Source: Gnetum montanum (Eukaryota > Streptophyta > Gnetopsida > Gnetales > Gnetaceae). From it: a stretch of DNA of 30,799 bases. Location: contig MNCI01001041.1 in NCBI GenBank assembly GCA_015680685.1, positions 155,729 through 186,527 of the forward strand, given 5' to 3'. The notes beneath the pieces are model-generated. The model did not search any database and was not told the DNA's origin. It saw only the letters and a program-made list of their open reading frames with translations. Each line of letters begins with the position of its first letter. Positions within the stretch are counted from its first letter, which is position 1. Made by a program: the position numbers and the translations under genes. Below are positions 21,163 through 30,255 of the stretch, piece by piece.

Positions 21163-22070
21163 TTATCGTGATGGAGGATTGTTTAGGCCGAAATCTACAT
21201 CCTCTCCATCAGAATCAACTGCTCTGTTGTGAAACTCATCAGTACTATAATCATAGCACCCTAGAGAATCTGAAGGCGTGCTATCTGTACTGACATCGGA
21301 TCCTTCTGAGTGGAGCCCAACAAGATATATCTTGGATTCTCTTCCCTCGGCAGCACGATATTCGTCGATACGGCGATCATGATAATACAATTCCAGCGTG
21401 TAAGGCACTTTTGGATTGATATGACAATGGTGCTGGATGTCATAAGCGTTTGCCGTATACACATCTTAATAGAAAGCTTGACCTCAAGTGTTTTGCCAAT
21501 CGGTCCTTTTTGCAATGCATGTGACCAGAAAATAAACAGGTCCAGAAGCCATATGTACAAAATACCATGCCATAGTGGTGGCACTTCCGTAGAAAGCAAA
21601 ATCACCATGATGTTCTGATAGGCATGCTCTGAGGTATCCTGGATAGTTTGGAGGGAGATGTACAGGAGCATGACCAAACCGTGCCTACCAAGACCAAAAC
21701 ATTTCAGAATCAAAGGATGGCATAGATTGGGGATTAAATTCAATCCGGTACATGTGGAAATCACTTGGCTGATAATAGGGCCAATTTAGATAGTCATTAG
21801 AATACCAATTTTCAAAATCAAGATGATTGATTTTAATATCAGTGGCTAAATGGCTATAGGGAGATGGAATGGCTATCCTAGTGGTTCTGATAGAAGAAGA
21901 GGAAAAAGCCGTGAAGACTCTTTGGGTTATAAATGAACCTCCTTCTTGTGCTTCAGTTCTAGACCAAAATTCTTCCCAGCTAGATTGGTATCAGCTTGTT
22001 TTAGCAAAATACTGCACAAAACTAAGAAACGTTCATGAGATAAACATGGACGTAACTATTTAGAAGAACG
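21163..22070 (-). pseudogene. Family B ORF2, unknown function
   Basis: Counterpart of family A ORF2. It contains YQSSWEEFWSR, WPYYQPSDFHMYRIEF, FWSWWARF, HHGDFAFYGS and a long acidic Ser/Asp C-terminus (21166-21300). Frames shift at least twice, and one stop lies in the middle. The final segment (21163-21462) is open. No domain is recognised. It sits between RNase H and the promoter, as in family A. Confidence 0.6.
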
Positions 22071-23330
22071 AAGAGTCCATCCTTCGCCCCTTAAACGCTC
22101 TACACAGATTTCAAATATTAGTAGGGCTAGAGAATTGGAATTCTCTAGTCAGAAAATCTGCTAAGCAATTTTTATGGCCTTCTAAGTATTCACTATCAAA
22201 TTCAAAATTTGCTAACAACAAACTCCATCAAATTAATCGTGTATGAGCCACTTTAGAAAGATTTTTAGATTGTAGGTATTTATCAAAATGTTTCAAGTCA
22301 CTTCTTACGATAAATCGTTGTGGTTGGAGGAATAATCGAAACTTTTCTATCTCCTTAACAATAGTAAGAAGTTATTTGTGAGAACTATGATATTTTTCTT
22401 GTGCTTCATTAAACTTGCCTGAAGCATACCTACAAATTCTAATAGTATGATTTCGTTCTTGTTTTAAGGTGGCTCCCCAAAATATTTTAGAGGCATCAGT
22501 TTCAAAGATAAACTTACCTTCCCTTGAGAGGAATAATGGAGGCAAATTTTGACAAGCTTGTTTGATCTTTTTGCCAACCTCGGTGCATGCATTAGTCCAT
22601 GGAGGAGAATGTTTCTGTAGTAACTTATTTAACACATTGCGTTCTTTAGCAATATCCTTAAAGAAACCAAAAACATAGTTAATGCATCCTAAGAAATGCT
22701 GTATTTGTACTTTATTCTCCAATATATCAGGAAATTTAATAATACTCTGTATTATATGAGGTTGTAAATTAATAATTCCTGCAGAGATTTCTAAACCTAA
22801 AAACTCTATATTGGGTTGTCCAATCTTCATTTTTATTGGTGAGAGGACAATGCCATTTTTATCTACAAGATCAAAAAAGATATTTAGATGTTCTATATGT
22901 TCTTGAACAGATTTACTAAGAACTAAGATATCATTTATATAAGCTAATATAAATGGATAAGAATGGAAAATGGAATCCATCATCTTTTGGAAGATGGATG
23001 GTGCGATTTTTATACTGAACGGTAAAACATTCCATTCATACAATCCTCCGGGTACAGTAAATGTAGTTTTCCAACGATCTAATTCTTGGATTTGGATCTG
23101 CCAAAACCTTGATTTTAAATCAAACTTAGAGTAGATATTTGTGTGTGGCAGTCTTTGAAATAAATCATCTTTGTTTGGAATAGGATGTTGGACGGATTTG
23201 ATGATATCATTCAGAGGTTTGTAATTAACAACTAAGCGTTTTTCCCCTTGACTAATTCAGCTCTTTTATTTACAAAGAAAGCAGCACAAGCGAACATGCT
23301 GGTACTTGGTCGAATCAAACTTCTTTGTAA
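22071..23330 (-). pseudogene. Family B reverse transcriptase and RNase H
   Basis: RT blocks are SKFDLKSRFWQIQI, LYEWNVLPFSIKIAPSIFQ and Y-I-N-D-I-L at 22924-22941. The first catalytic Asp of YxDD is Asn, so this copy would be inactive even without other damage. The connection FLGCINYVFGFFKD and RNase H ETDASKIFWG follow. The RNase H HKELL Glu codon is replaced by a stop just left of 22372. A frameshift near 23247 separates the N-terminal finger region (KGEKR/LVVNYKP-like) from the rest. The longest open part is 22372-23043. Confidence 0.85.
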
Positions 23331-23933
23331 ATATTCTTAAATTTCTATTTCGCATTCTTTTTTAAGGCTAGGTGACATTCCTATGTGTTGGGCTGTAACC
23401 TTTACTTTTACTCCTTCTTGAAAATCAATTTGACACCAATGTTCCTTTTTGTGTCGGAAAATGGTAGGGTCATCATTAGCATATTGGAGTAATTGATTCT
23501 TTATATCGTCAAAACTTGGTTGATGTTTTTCGATTTGGTTAACAATCCAAGTTTCCCTTTTGTGATTGTGTTTTTGGATTTTTTGATTTTTAAATTGTTG
23601 CCTAGCATTTATCCTACCAAATTTATAATGTTCTAACTGAATAGATTGCTTTGTAATCGTAATATCGAAATGTTGTAGATTATCTTAACCTATTAGGCAA
23701 TCATATGAAGGTAAAGGAAATTGACAAACAATAAAATAAACTATCTTCTTATCAGGCATTAGAACAGGTAACTTAGCTTGCTTTGTTAATAATCTTTTTT
23801 GGGTATTGAAAGAAATGTGAGATGGTTCCTTTTCTTCCCAAAAACAAAGTGGGATGGTTTCTTCCCTAGCAAGAGATACCTCGACGCCTGTGTCAAATAA
23901 ACAATCTATCTGATACCTATGATATTTAGGCCA
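23331..23933 (-). pseudogene. Family B aspartic protease and linker to RT
   Basis: DTG is at 23886-23894 in LFDTGVEVSLARE. The rest of the protease fold (PSYDCLIG) has a stop directly after Gly. The linker to RT follows (HKKEHWCQIDF, ACAAFFVNKRAEL). The spacing and order match family A. Confidence 0.78.
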
Positions 23934-24717
23934 TCATATAGTAAATGAACAAGCAGGTAAGACTGGTCGTGAATTGTTACAATTAACTTCTAGAATTACA
24001 CTTACCTGTTTTGTTTCTTTCTTATACTCCGCTTGTTGCCAACTCTCTTCTTGTTGTTCTAAGCGTTCTAGTTCCTCTGAGGCCTGTTGGAGATATTTTT
24101 TGAGTTGTTTGATCCGAAACTGTCGCCACATAGAAGTCTGAACTTCTAGCGTGACTTCTCTTATTTCTTCATTATGCGGTGTCTGTGTTTCGTCTAAGAA
24201 TTCTGCAGCATTTGGATCTTGGGAATCTTGATATATTCTAAACGATTCCTCAAGCATTTGTTTATGCATTTCTATCTCGTTTTTCTTTAATTTAACTTTC
24301 TGTTTATAGGCTCTAAATTTATGTAGATCTTCTAAAGGAACTTTTTTGCTATTTCTTTTCTAATTATCTAAGTTGGTTTTTTAAAAGAGAATACGTTGGA
24401 TCCCTTTCGTAGAGATCATCACTATCTGATTCTTCATTCATGTAGACATGGTACATATAATCGAAAGAATCTGTATCATAATCTACATTACTTGGTTCAT
24501 TGGGATAATCAGGAATATCTTCAAATTCCATTTCACTAGAATATTGATCTGATGATTCTAAGTAAATATCCCCATTTGAAAAAGATAAGTCAGATTCATA
24601 TGTCAAAAAGAAATCGTCTTCAATGATTTTCATAGTTTAAATGAAATTGATACATTGAGGATGATTATCTTTCTTTGGACATTGACTGAAATAATGTTTT
24701 CCTGAACAGATAAAACA
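23934..24717 (-). pseudogene. Family B zinc knuckle, acidic stretch and coiled coil
   Basis: The zinc knuckle at 24679-24717 (C-F-I-C-S-G-K-H...C) has C-x2-C-x3-H-x4-C spacing, as in family A. An acidic Asp/Ser/Tyr-rich stretch (24364-24633) and a Glu/Gln/Lys coiled-coil segment (23934-24269) follow. The two lie in different frames, so there is a frameshift or stop around 24270-24363. Confidence 0.72.
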
Positions 24718-25749
24718 TTTGACTTCTTTGTTTTTATATGGCCCTTGTTTTCACTTAAACATACCTTTAAAAGGTTTTTGTGGCCAATTCTTACGTTTTA
24801 TTTTTTGTTGATATTTTCGTTTCCAAACTTTCTTTCGTCTTGAGTACTTTTGTGATGTACGTTGTACTAGTTTACATTTACATGGCTCAGATTGTTGTTT
24901 TCTATTCCTAATTAGTTGTCTGAAGTTATATTCAGGACACATTTGTAAGCATAAGTCTTTTCCTATTTGTTTAGTAAGAGAACCTACTAACTTCTCTGTT
25001 TTTTGTTGGACACACAGATCCCTTGTAACTTTTTCGAGGAATTGGCGGATGGCACTGAAACTCATTTCTTCGAGATCTTTTTCTTCATGTTGAAGTTGAG
25101 CTCGATAGTAACTGGCAAATGGTGTTGGGAGACAACCTAACAGATGTTCTTTCGCACCTACGTCGTGAATGTGTTTTCCATAGTAATACCATTCTTCCAT
25201 AATGTCAAGGAATGAAGACATGTCCTAGATTTTATGTAATCATGAACTATAAAATAAAGTTCTATATGCACTATCTCTATAAGCTTTGTTTCCTAAAAAT
25301 TCTTTAGTTATAGCGTTTAAGAAAATAACATGCAGATTTTTTAATAATTTTTTACGTACAAGAGCTTCTATGAAATTCCACCATCATTTTAACATACCTT
25401 CAAAATTTAACATAGCATTGAGTATGGCATATTCATATGACTTTTTTTCTAAGACAATTTGTCTATCGATAAATCCACTAATTTTATCAAGTTCTTTTTG
25501 CCTTTTCCTAATTGATTTGTTGTCCATACTAAAATATGGTGGTGGTTTCTCTAAAGTCTTTCGAATTTGCATGGTTGTTAGGTCTTTTGGATCTTCGAAG
25601 ATCATATCTTGTTTTGTCAACAATTTTTTCTCTTCATCATCTAAAGATCCTTCACTACCGATATAAATAGTTTCATTGTCTTCTTCGTTAGCATTGATTT
25701 CTTTTTCCTCTTTTTTCCCTTTTTCAGATTTTGGAATTGTATGTGCGGG
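24718..25749 (-). pseudogene. Family B coat protein
   Basis: The coat core MEEWYYYGKHIHDVGAKEHL is at about 25140-25200, with basic Lys/Arg-rich sequence (24755-24900) before the knuckle. It is in the same frame as the MP ORF at 25750-27171, so MP and CP were one polyprotein. In-frame stops lie at 25384-25386 (TGA, before WWN) and near 25223-25250. Confidence 0.8.
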
Positions 25750-27171
25750 TCATCTCTTTTGTATCCATGTTGTTGATTTCTTTTTTCCCTTAGGAGGAGT
25801 GATCAGTGGTGAATCTATGTAGAGACCTTCTAAATCTGTGGGATCTTTTTTCTTTTCCTTGTTCTTAGATTTTTCTAACTTTTGTTTGGGAACCCATATT
25901 TTATGCGAATCCTTTACATCCTTTTGTAATTCTCTTACTTCTGCATATGTCATCAAATTTTTATCACTAACATAAGATAACTTATGATTTGTCCAATTAT
26001 GGAGTTTGATGATGTCAGAAGGTTGTTCTTCGGATGTCTTATATTGCATCATGTGAGCTATGTCTTTTGGTTCTCCCGTATTCATATTGATCCTTAATAA
26101 TTCATCACAGTCGACACATCTGATGTCATGATCCACTTTGTGTAAGTTTTCATGTGTACAGATTTGTGATGGTTTACTTGAGCATGATACATCATCTTCT
26201 GAACTAGATGTAGAGACTTCTTCTAAAAGTGTTTTTCCCTTTTGATCATTTGCTGAATGATCTATTACTGATTTTTCTCCCTTTTGTTTAATGACTCTCC
26301 TAGGATCTAATGTGATACCTAGTTTTTTGAAGAGTTTTTCCATTTTTTGAATTTTTTCTTTCTGTTCCTCATAAGACGATTTCCTTTTAAACAGGATCAA
26401 TGGTTTGGTTGGTTTAACAAGTCTAGGAGCTAATGGATCATAGGGTAAGAGTTTTGGTGGTTGTAACTCTACATAATATCTTCGGGATTTTGATGATGAT
26501 CTAAACAAAGAATTTTTCGCCTTTTTCTGCTCATAGTATTCTTCTAATGGATCTTCTAAGTTTGGGAAGAGTCTATGGATCGAGAGATCTTCTGTATTGA
26601 TCTGCGTCCCATATTCCAGATTTGTTGAACCAACAGAGAGAGCTTGTTGGCCAAAAGGCAGAAGGGTTTGAATACTAACTGAACTAAATAATTTAAAACT
26701 TAACCTAGTACCTATCGTGCAATATACACTACGATCTATAATATCAATAAGAATATACGTGATAAGCATTAAACTGTTAGATAAGTGCGGATTAAAAAAA
26801 GAAAGTGTGATGTTGGGAATAGTTATAATTAAAGCATCTGAAACTAATCTTCCCTTTCCCTGTGTGATAATGGCTTCTTGAAACGGCTTAAATCTTCTAT
26901 CTATCAACGCAATCCAGTAGGGTTTTTTGAGTCTGTAGTTAAAGTGTGGATGAAGATGGATAGCTATTTCAGCAAGATGGATGTATTGATAACCTTCTTT
27001 TTTCCACATCTCTACCTCCCCCGGGTCAAAAAAAGTAAAAGCGACTGGGCGAAGGCCAAAACCAGCGATACCTAGATCACATTCACTAAAATGCATGGAT
27101 TGGAAGGATTCAAAAGTGTGCAATGAAGATTTAGGATAGAAATTTTTTTGGCAAGGCGACGGTGGCAACAT
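25750..27171 (-). CDS. Family B movement protein plus linker (5' part of the polyprotein)
   Basis: The longest open frame in the window (473 codons) starts at ATG 27171. Residues 1-170 are a 30K-type movement protein: FSECDLGIAGFG, YIHLAEIAIHLHPHFNYR, WIALIDRRFKPFQEAI with the conserved Asp, and SDALIITIPNITLSFFNP. Residues 180-300 are a basic, Pro-rich linker. Around residues 345-375 is a cysteine segment with C-x2-C-D, comparable to family A at about 1610. The frame ends at TGA 25750-25752, probably a former Arg codon (CGA), after which the same frame continues as coat protein. The full MP is intact as sequence, but the polyprotein is broken. No promoter directly precedes it here. Confidence 0.85.
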   Translation of the reverse strand: MLPPSPCQKNFYPKSSLHTFESFQSMHFSECDLGIAGFGLRPVAFTFFDPGEVEMWKKEGYQYIHLAEIAIHLHPHFNYRLKKPYWIALIDRRFKPFQEAIITQGKGRLVSDALIITIPNITLSFFNPHLSNSLMLITYILIDIIDRSVYCTIGTRLSFKLFSSVSIQTLLPFGQQALSVGSTNLEYGTQINTEDLSIHRLFPNLEDPLEEYYEQKKAKNSLFRSSSKSRRYYVELQPPKLLPYDPLAPRLVKPTKPLILFKRKSSYEEQKEKIQKMEKLFKKLGITLDPRRVIKQKGEKSVIDHSANDQKGKTLLEEVSTSSSEDDVSCSSKPSQICTHENLHKVDHDIRCVDCDELLRINMNTGEPKDIAHMMQYKTSEEQPSDIIKLHNWTNHKLSYVSDKNLMTYAEVRELQKDVKDSHKIWVPKQKLEKSKNKEKKKDPTDLEGLYIDSPLITPPKGKKKSTTWIQKR

Positions 27172-27250
27172 ACTCTACCTTCCAGAAGACCAACTCCAGG
27201 TTTTAATTCTACTTTCTCTTATATTCAACATTTATCGAACTATTGCTCCT

Positions 27251-28071
27251 CACCACTTTCATAAAATACCCTGAAAATTATATGATGCATTTCATAGAGC
27301 ACATGCTGTTGGTTTTTGTTCTAATTGGATTTGCACATCTAAATACGATTGTACTGCATCTATTACATCTTGTCGTTCTTTCAAGGTTTTGTTATCCATT
27401 ATAAACGATGGTTGTTTATCTCCTGCTTTTCGTACTTGCATTAAAGTAGCTACTTATCCTGGTTAAACTGTTTCACCAGTTGTATTTCTTATCATTTCTC
27501 TTTCTTCTTCTGAATCTAATTCTGAAGAAGTAGAGTTTTCACTATGTGCAGTGTTAGCAGAGATAAATAAATCTTTTCCTTTCTTCTTTTGTTTTTCTTT
27601 TTGTTGTTTCTTCCACTCATGCTTTAATTGTTTCATTTCAGGTGGTGAAGTCGGGAAGAAGACTTGTTCAGGTGAAGTGGGTAATGGTGGAGCACTCGGT
27701 ATGACAACAAATGTTCTAGGTGATTTAGGAACCCATACTTGTCGAATAGTTTGTACATCCTGATTAATACTCCTAACAACCATTGTTTGAGACATTTGAT
27801 TATCATCTCTAGGTTGTTTCAACATGACATGTTGTAATTGCTGTTGTAAAGCAATTATTTGTTGTTGTAATTGCTGAACTTCATTGGATGATGAAGAAGA
27901 GGGTTCTTCAGTTGGAAAACTAGGTTTTGGTGGTTGAAATAATTTCCTTTTTTGTCTTCTTTGTGGATCTAGAGGATCATAAAAGAAGAATTTGGGAACT
28001 TGAAGATTTACTTGGTATTTTCTTTTGGAATGCGTAGTACAGGGCTTTAAGAAAACATAATGTATGTCATA
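27251..28071 (-). pseudogene. Family A linker region, distal part of the minus arm
   Basis: Counterpart of 1235-2469. It is open from 28092 to 27463, then broken by TAA, TAA and TGA codons. It keeps SKRKYQVNLQVPK, the Gln-rich coiled coil and VPKSPRTF. Compared with the plus arm, 414 nt (equivalent to 1520-1933) are missing at about 27786-27791, an exact 138-codon in-frame deletion between TCACAA and TCTCAA repeats. It removes the C-x2-C segment. The same frame continues past 28071 to about 28170 with one stop, so the viral sequence may extend that far. Confidence 0.8.
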
Positions 28072-28171
28072 CGTATTCATCAAGTCTAGCATGCCAACAT
28101 TAGATGGGGAAAAAGTGTTAACCTATGGATTTTTCCATGCATCAATAAAAGCTTCTTGACTCACACTAATA

Positions 28172-29073
28172 CAACACTAATCGTTGGAGAATTCATTTAG
28201 ATTTCATAACCTATAATTTTCAATCTAATTCTAAACTTTTGCTATTGCAGACGGTTTAAATGAATTTACAGGAATTCACCTAGAGGAAATCTGAAACTTG
28301 TCTCATCAAAATTTAAAACTAGAAGTTAAAAAAACGACCTAAAAATTACAAAGACAATTTTGGCTCTACTTATCCTAATTTTACCATCCTATCATTGAAA
28401 TGAATGGTATCTAATTCCCTTTTTCTACTTTTTCAAATTTCTATTGAGCTTGACAGAAATTACATTACGATTAAAAGGACATCTAAGCATTCAATGTAAA
28501 CAACGGCTAGAACATTATACTGCTGTGATGCAACTGCCTGATTATAAGCAGAAAGATAAAGAAAAAGAATTGAAAACCAAACAAATTAACCTTTTGCAAT
28601 GATTTCTTCATAGTGGAATGCAAAATGTTTCGCAGCTATCCTTCAAAACTGTATGGAAAGACGTTACCAGCTCCAACGCTGTAGACTTACAACAATTCTG
28701 CTTTGATTTCACAAAACTGCAAAGTTTCCACATAAATTACCAGGAAAGAATCACTTTCCTTTGAAACTACATCAGCTAAATTTCGAACAAAGTAACCAAC
28801 TCCCTTATCCTTACCTTAGATTGTTTCGGACATAAGCCTGGGAGCTCAGGTTGAACGTCCATACACATAAAAATCGATGCCAAACCCCAATCCGGGAGAA
28901 GAAATCGTCCCAGGCCAACTTAGAAAACAAAATTAACATCACCAATTCAAATCAAACTAAAAGCAGAACAAAAACACATAGCAGAACAAAAACACATAGC
29001 TCAAACAAGCTCGAAACAATAGGATCATTCACTAACATTTTCCTCCGCTGGTCAGTCGAAACCCTAACCCTGG
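28172..29073. other. Right flank, no gene seen
   Basis: AT-rich sequence without supported coding potential. It holds a short tandem repeat AGCAGAACAAAAACACAT (about 18 bp, twice, 28970-29005). The part nearest 29073 would be the 3' untranslated side of the SNRNP27-like gene if that were transcribed. Confidence 0.5.
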
Positions 29074-29716
29074 CTATTTGTTGCGCTCGACAGGCAGAGG
29101 CCGATTAAATCCACCGCGGCGGTTCATGTACTGGAGAGGCTGCCTCTTCGTCACAACCCTAACGCGCTGACGTCGGCATCTGAAACATGCTTGCCCTTAG
29201 CAGAATCAAACCCTAACGGAATCCCCAGCTTCTTCATGAGTTCGATCTGCTCATCCTCGCCAAGATAGTAACGGCCATGGCGTCCGGGCCGTCTGCCAAA
29301 CGTTTCTGTTGCTCTCGAGCGATTTCGTCTACGAATTTTGACACTTCTTCTTTGGACGGACCATCGCCGCGCCTGTGGCGTTCGCGATCAGGGCTGTGCG
29401 ATCGGTAGTGGTGATGATGATGATGGCGCCGCGGGCAACGAGAACGGTGACGTTTCTGCGGAGGCGAGCGAGAGCGAGACCTGGACCTGGTGCTGAGGCT
29501 GCGCTTGTGCCGTTCCCGTTCGCGTTCGTCCAGGTCTCTGTCCCTGGATTTCTCTCTTTCTCGATCTCTGTCCCTGGATTTCTCTCTTTCTCCGTCTCGC
29601 TCTCGCTCCCGAGCTCGTTCACGGTCTCGGTCTCGGTCTCGCTCTGGCTCTCTTTCTCGGTTGCGATGGTGCTCTCGGTCTCTGTCGCGGTCGCGCTCCC
29701 GGTCTCGCTCTCGCAT
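29074..29716 (-). pseudogene. SNRNP27: U4/U6.U5 snRNP 27 kDa protein-like gene, intronless with two frameshifts
   Basis: SNRNP27 is a tri-snRNP protein that helps define the 5' splice site. The start ATG at 29714-29716 opens a long Arg/Asp/Glu then Arg/Ser domain (ERDRERDRDRDRE, STRSRSRSRSPP) with a HHHHHHY run. Next come SKEEVSKFVDEIAREQQKR, then after a shift EDEQIELMKKLGIP and GFDSAKGKHV, then after a second shift the family signature QYMNRRGGFNRPL (29095-29132), ending at TAG 29074-29076. Single-base losses near 29264-29272 and 29151-29166 explain both shifts. No intron is visible across the coding part, which fits a retrocopy. Assembly error in G runs is the alternative. Confidence 0.72.
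29535..29594. repeat. 30-bp tandem duplication in the RS domain
   Basis: Two near-identical 30-bp units (29535-29564 and 29565-29594) encode a repeated ten-residue Arg/Asp/Glu-Ser block. In-frame expansion of this kind is common in RS domains. Confidence 0.8.
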
Positions 29717-30255
29717 TTGTGAGAATACTTTTTGAGAATATTCTAAAAAAAAAAAAAGCAAAAGTAGCCAACGCATTTGTGAGAACATTTTTTGGGCAAT
29801 AAAAATGCACTAGCAAGCATACATCAAATTGATGATAAGTTTTAAAGCTAAGTTAAAGGTAGGATTACGAGTATTTACCTTTGCAAGCATATTCATCATT
29901 TAATTCTTAAAGTGTTTTCATTCTTAGTTGGAATGCTAAGAATAAACCTCAAGTAAAACATTTGTACTCAACTATATTATTGCTACATGGAAAATCAAAT
30001 TTATAAGTTTGATAGCTAGGATCCATACCTTGGTAATGAAGGATGCAAGTTGTGTTAGAATTGTGAGTTGTATGATCACCATTGAAGTACAGGTATGGAT
30101 TAAAATTCTAATGTAATATAGTTGCAATTAGAAAAGGGATTGGTTCCTTGTATATGATTCCTCAAAAGAAAGGTGGATTATTATAGTTGATGGTTTTGAT
30201 AGTGAGGATGAGATGAGAAGGTCTAATATGGCTTGGCCCTTGATAGACTATTGAG
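29717..30255. other. Intergenic region
   Basis: No gene seen. CGCATTTGTGAGAA plus a T run occurs twice (29712-29733 and 29773-29793), with an A-tract (29745-29757) between them. The rest is AT-rich. Confidence 0.55.

Larger units (their letters stand above)
20795..27250 (-). mobile_element. Endogenous pararetrovirus family B, nearly one genome length
   Basis: On the minus strand the order is short leader, MP, linker, CP, zinc knuckle, AP, RT, RH, ORF2, TATA box, poly(A) signal. It interrupts family A coat sequence exactly between plus-arm equivalents 2469 and 2477, with 7 bp lost and no target duplication. Protein similarity to family A is clear but moderate, so this is another virus species or lineage. 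The unit lacks a primer-binding site at its 5' end. Confidence 0.85.
1235..28071. repeat. Giant inverted repeat of endogenous pararetrovirus family A
   Basis: Plus-strand viral sequence in 1235-4523 and 11219-14497 reappears in reverse complement in 14617-19789, 20702-20794 and 27251-28071. Sampled stretches look about nine in ten identical by eye. Matching landmarks are: 1235 with 28071; 2469 with 27251; 2477 with 20794; protease DTG 4040 with 18339; RT YIDDIL 11687 with 17389; primer site 13685 with 15367. The arms are interrupted by an LTR element in the plus arm, and by a solo LTR and a second virus in the minus arm. The spacer at the centre is about 120 bp. Confidence 0.88.

Noticed and set aside
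29375-29735. Plus-strand Ser/Arg- and Val/Ser-rich open frames
   Set aside because: Reverse-strand shadows of the RS domain of the SNRNP27-like gene. Reversed Arg/Ser codons always give long open frames.
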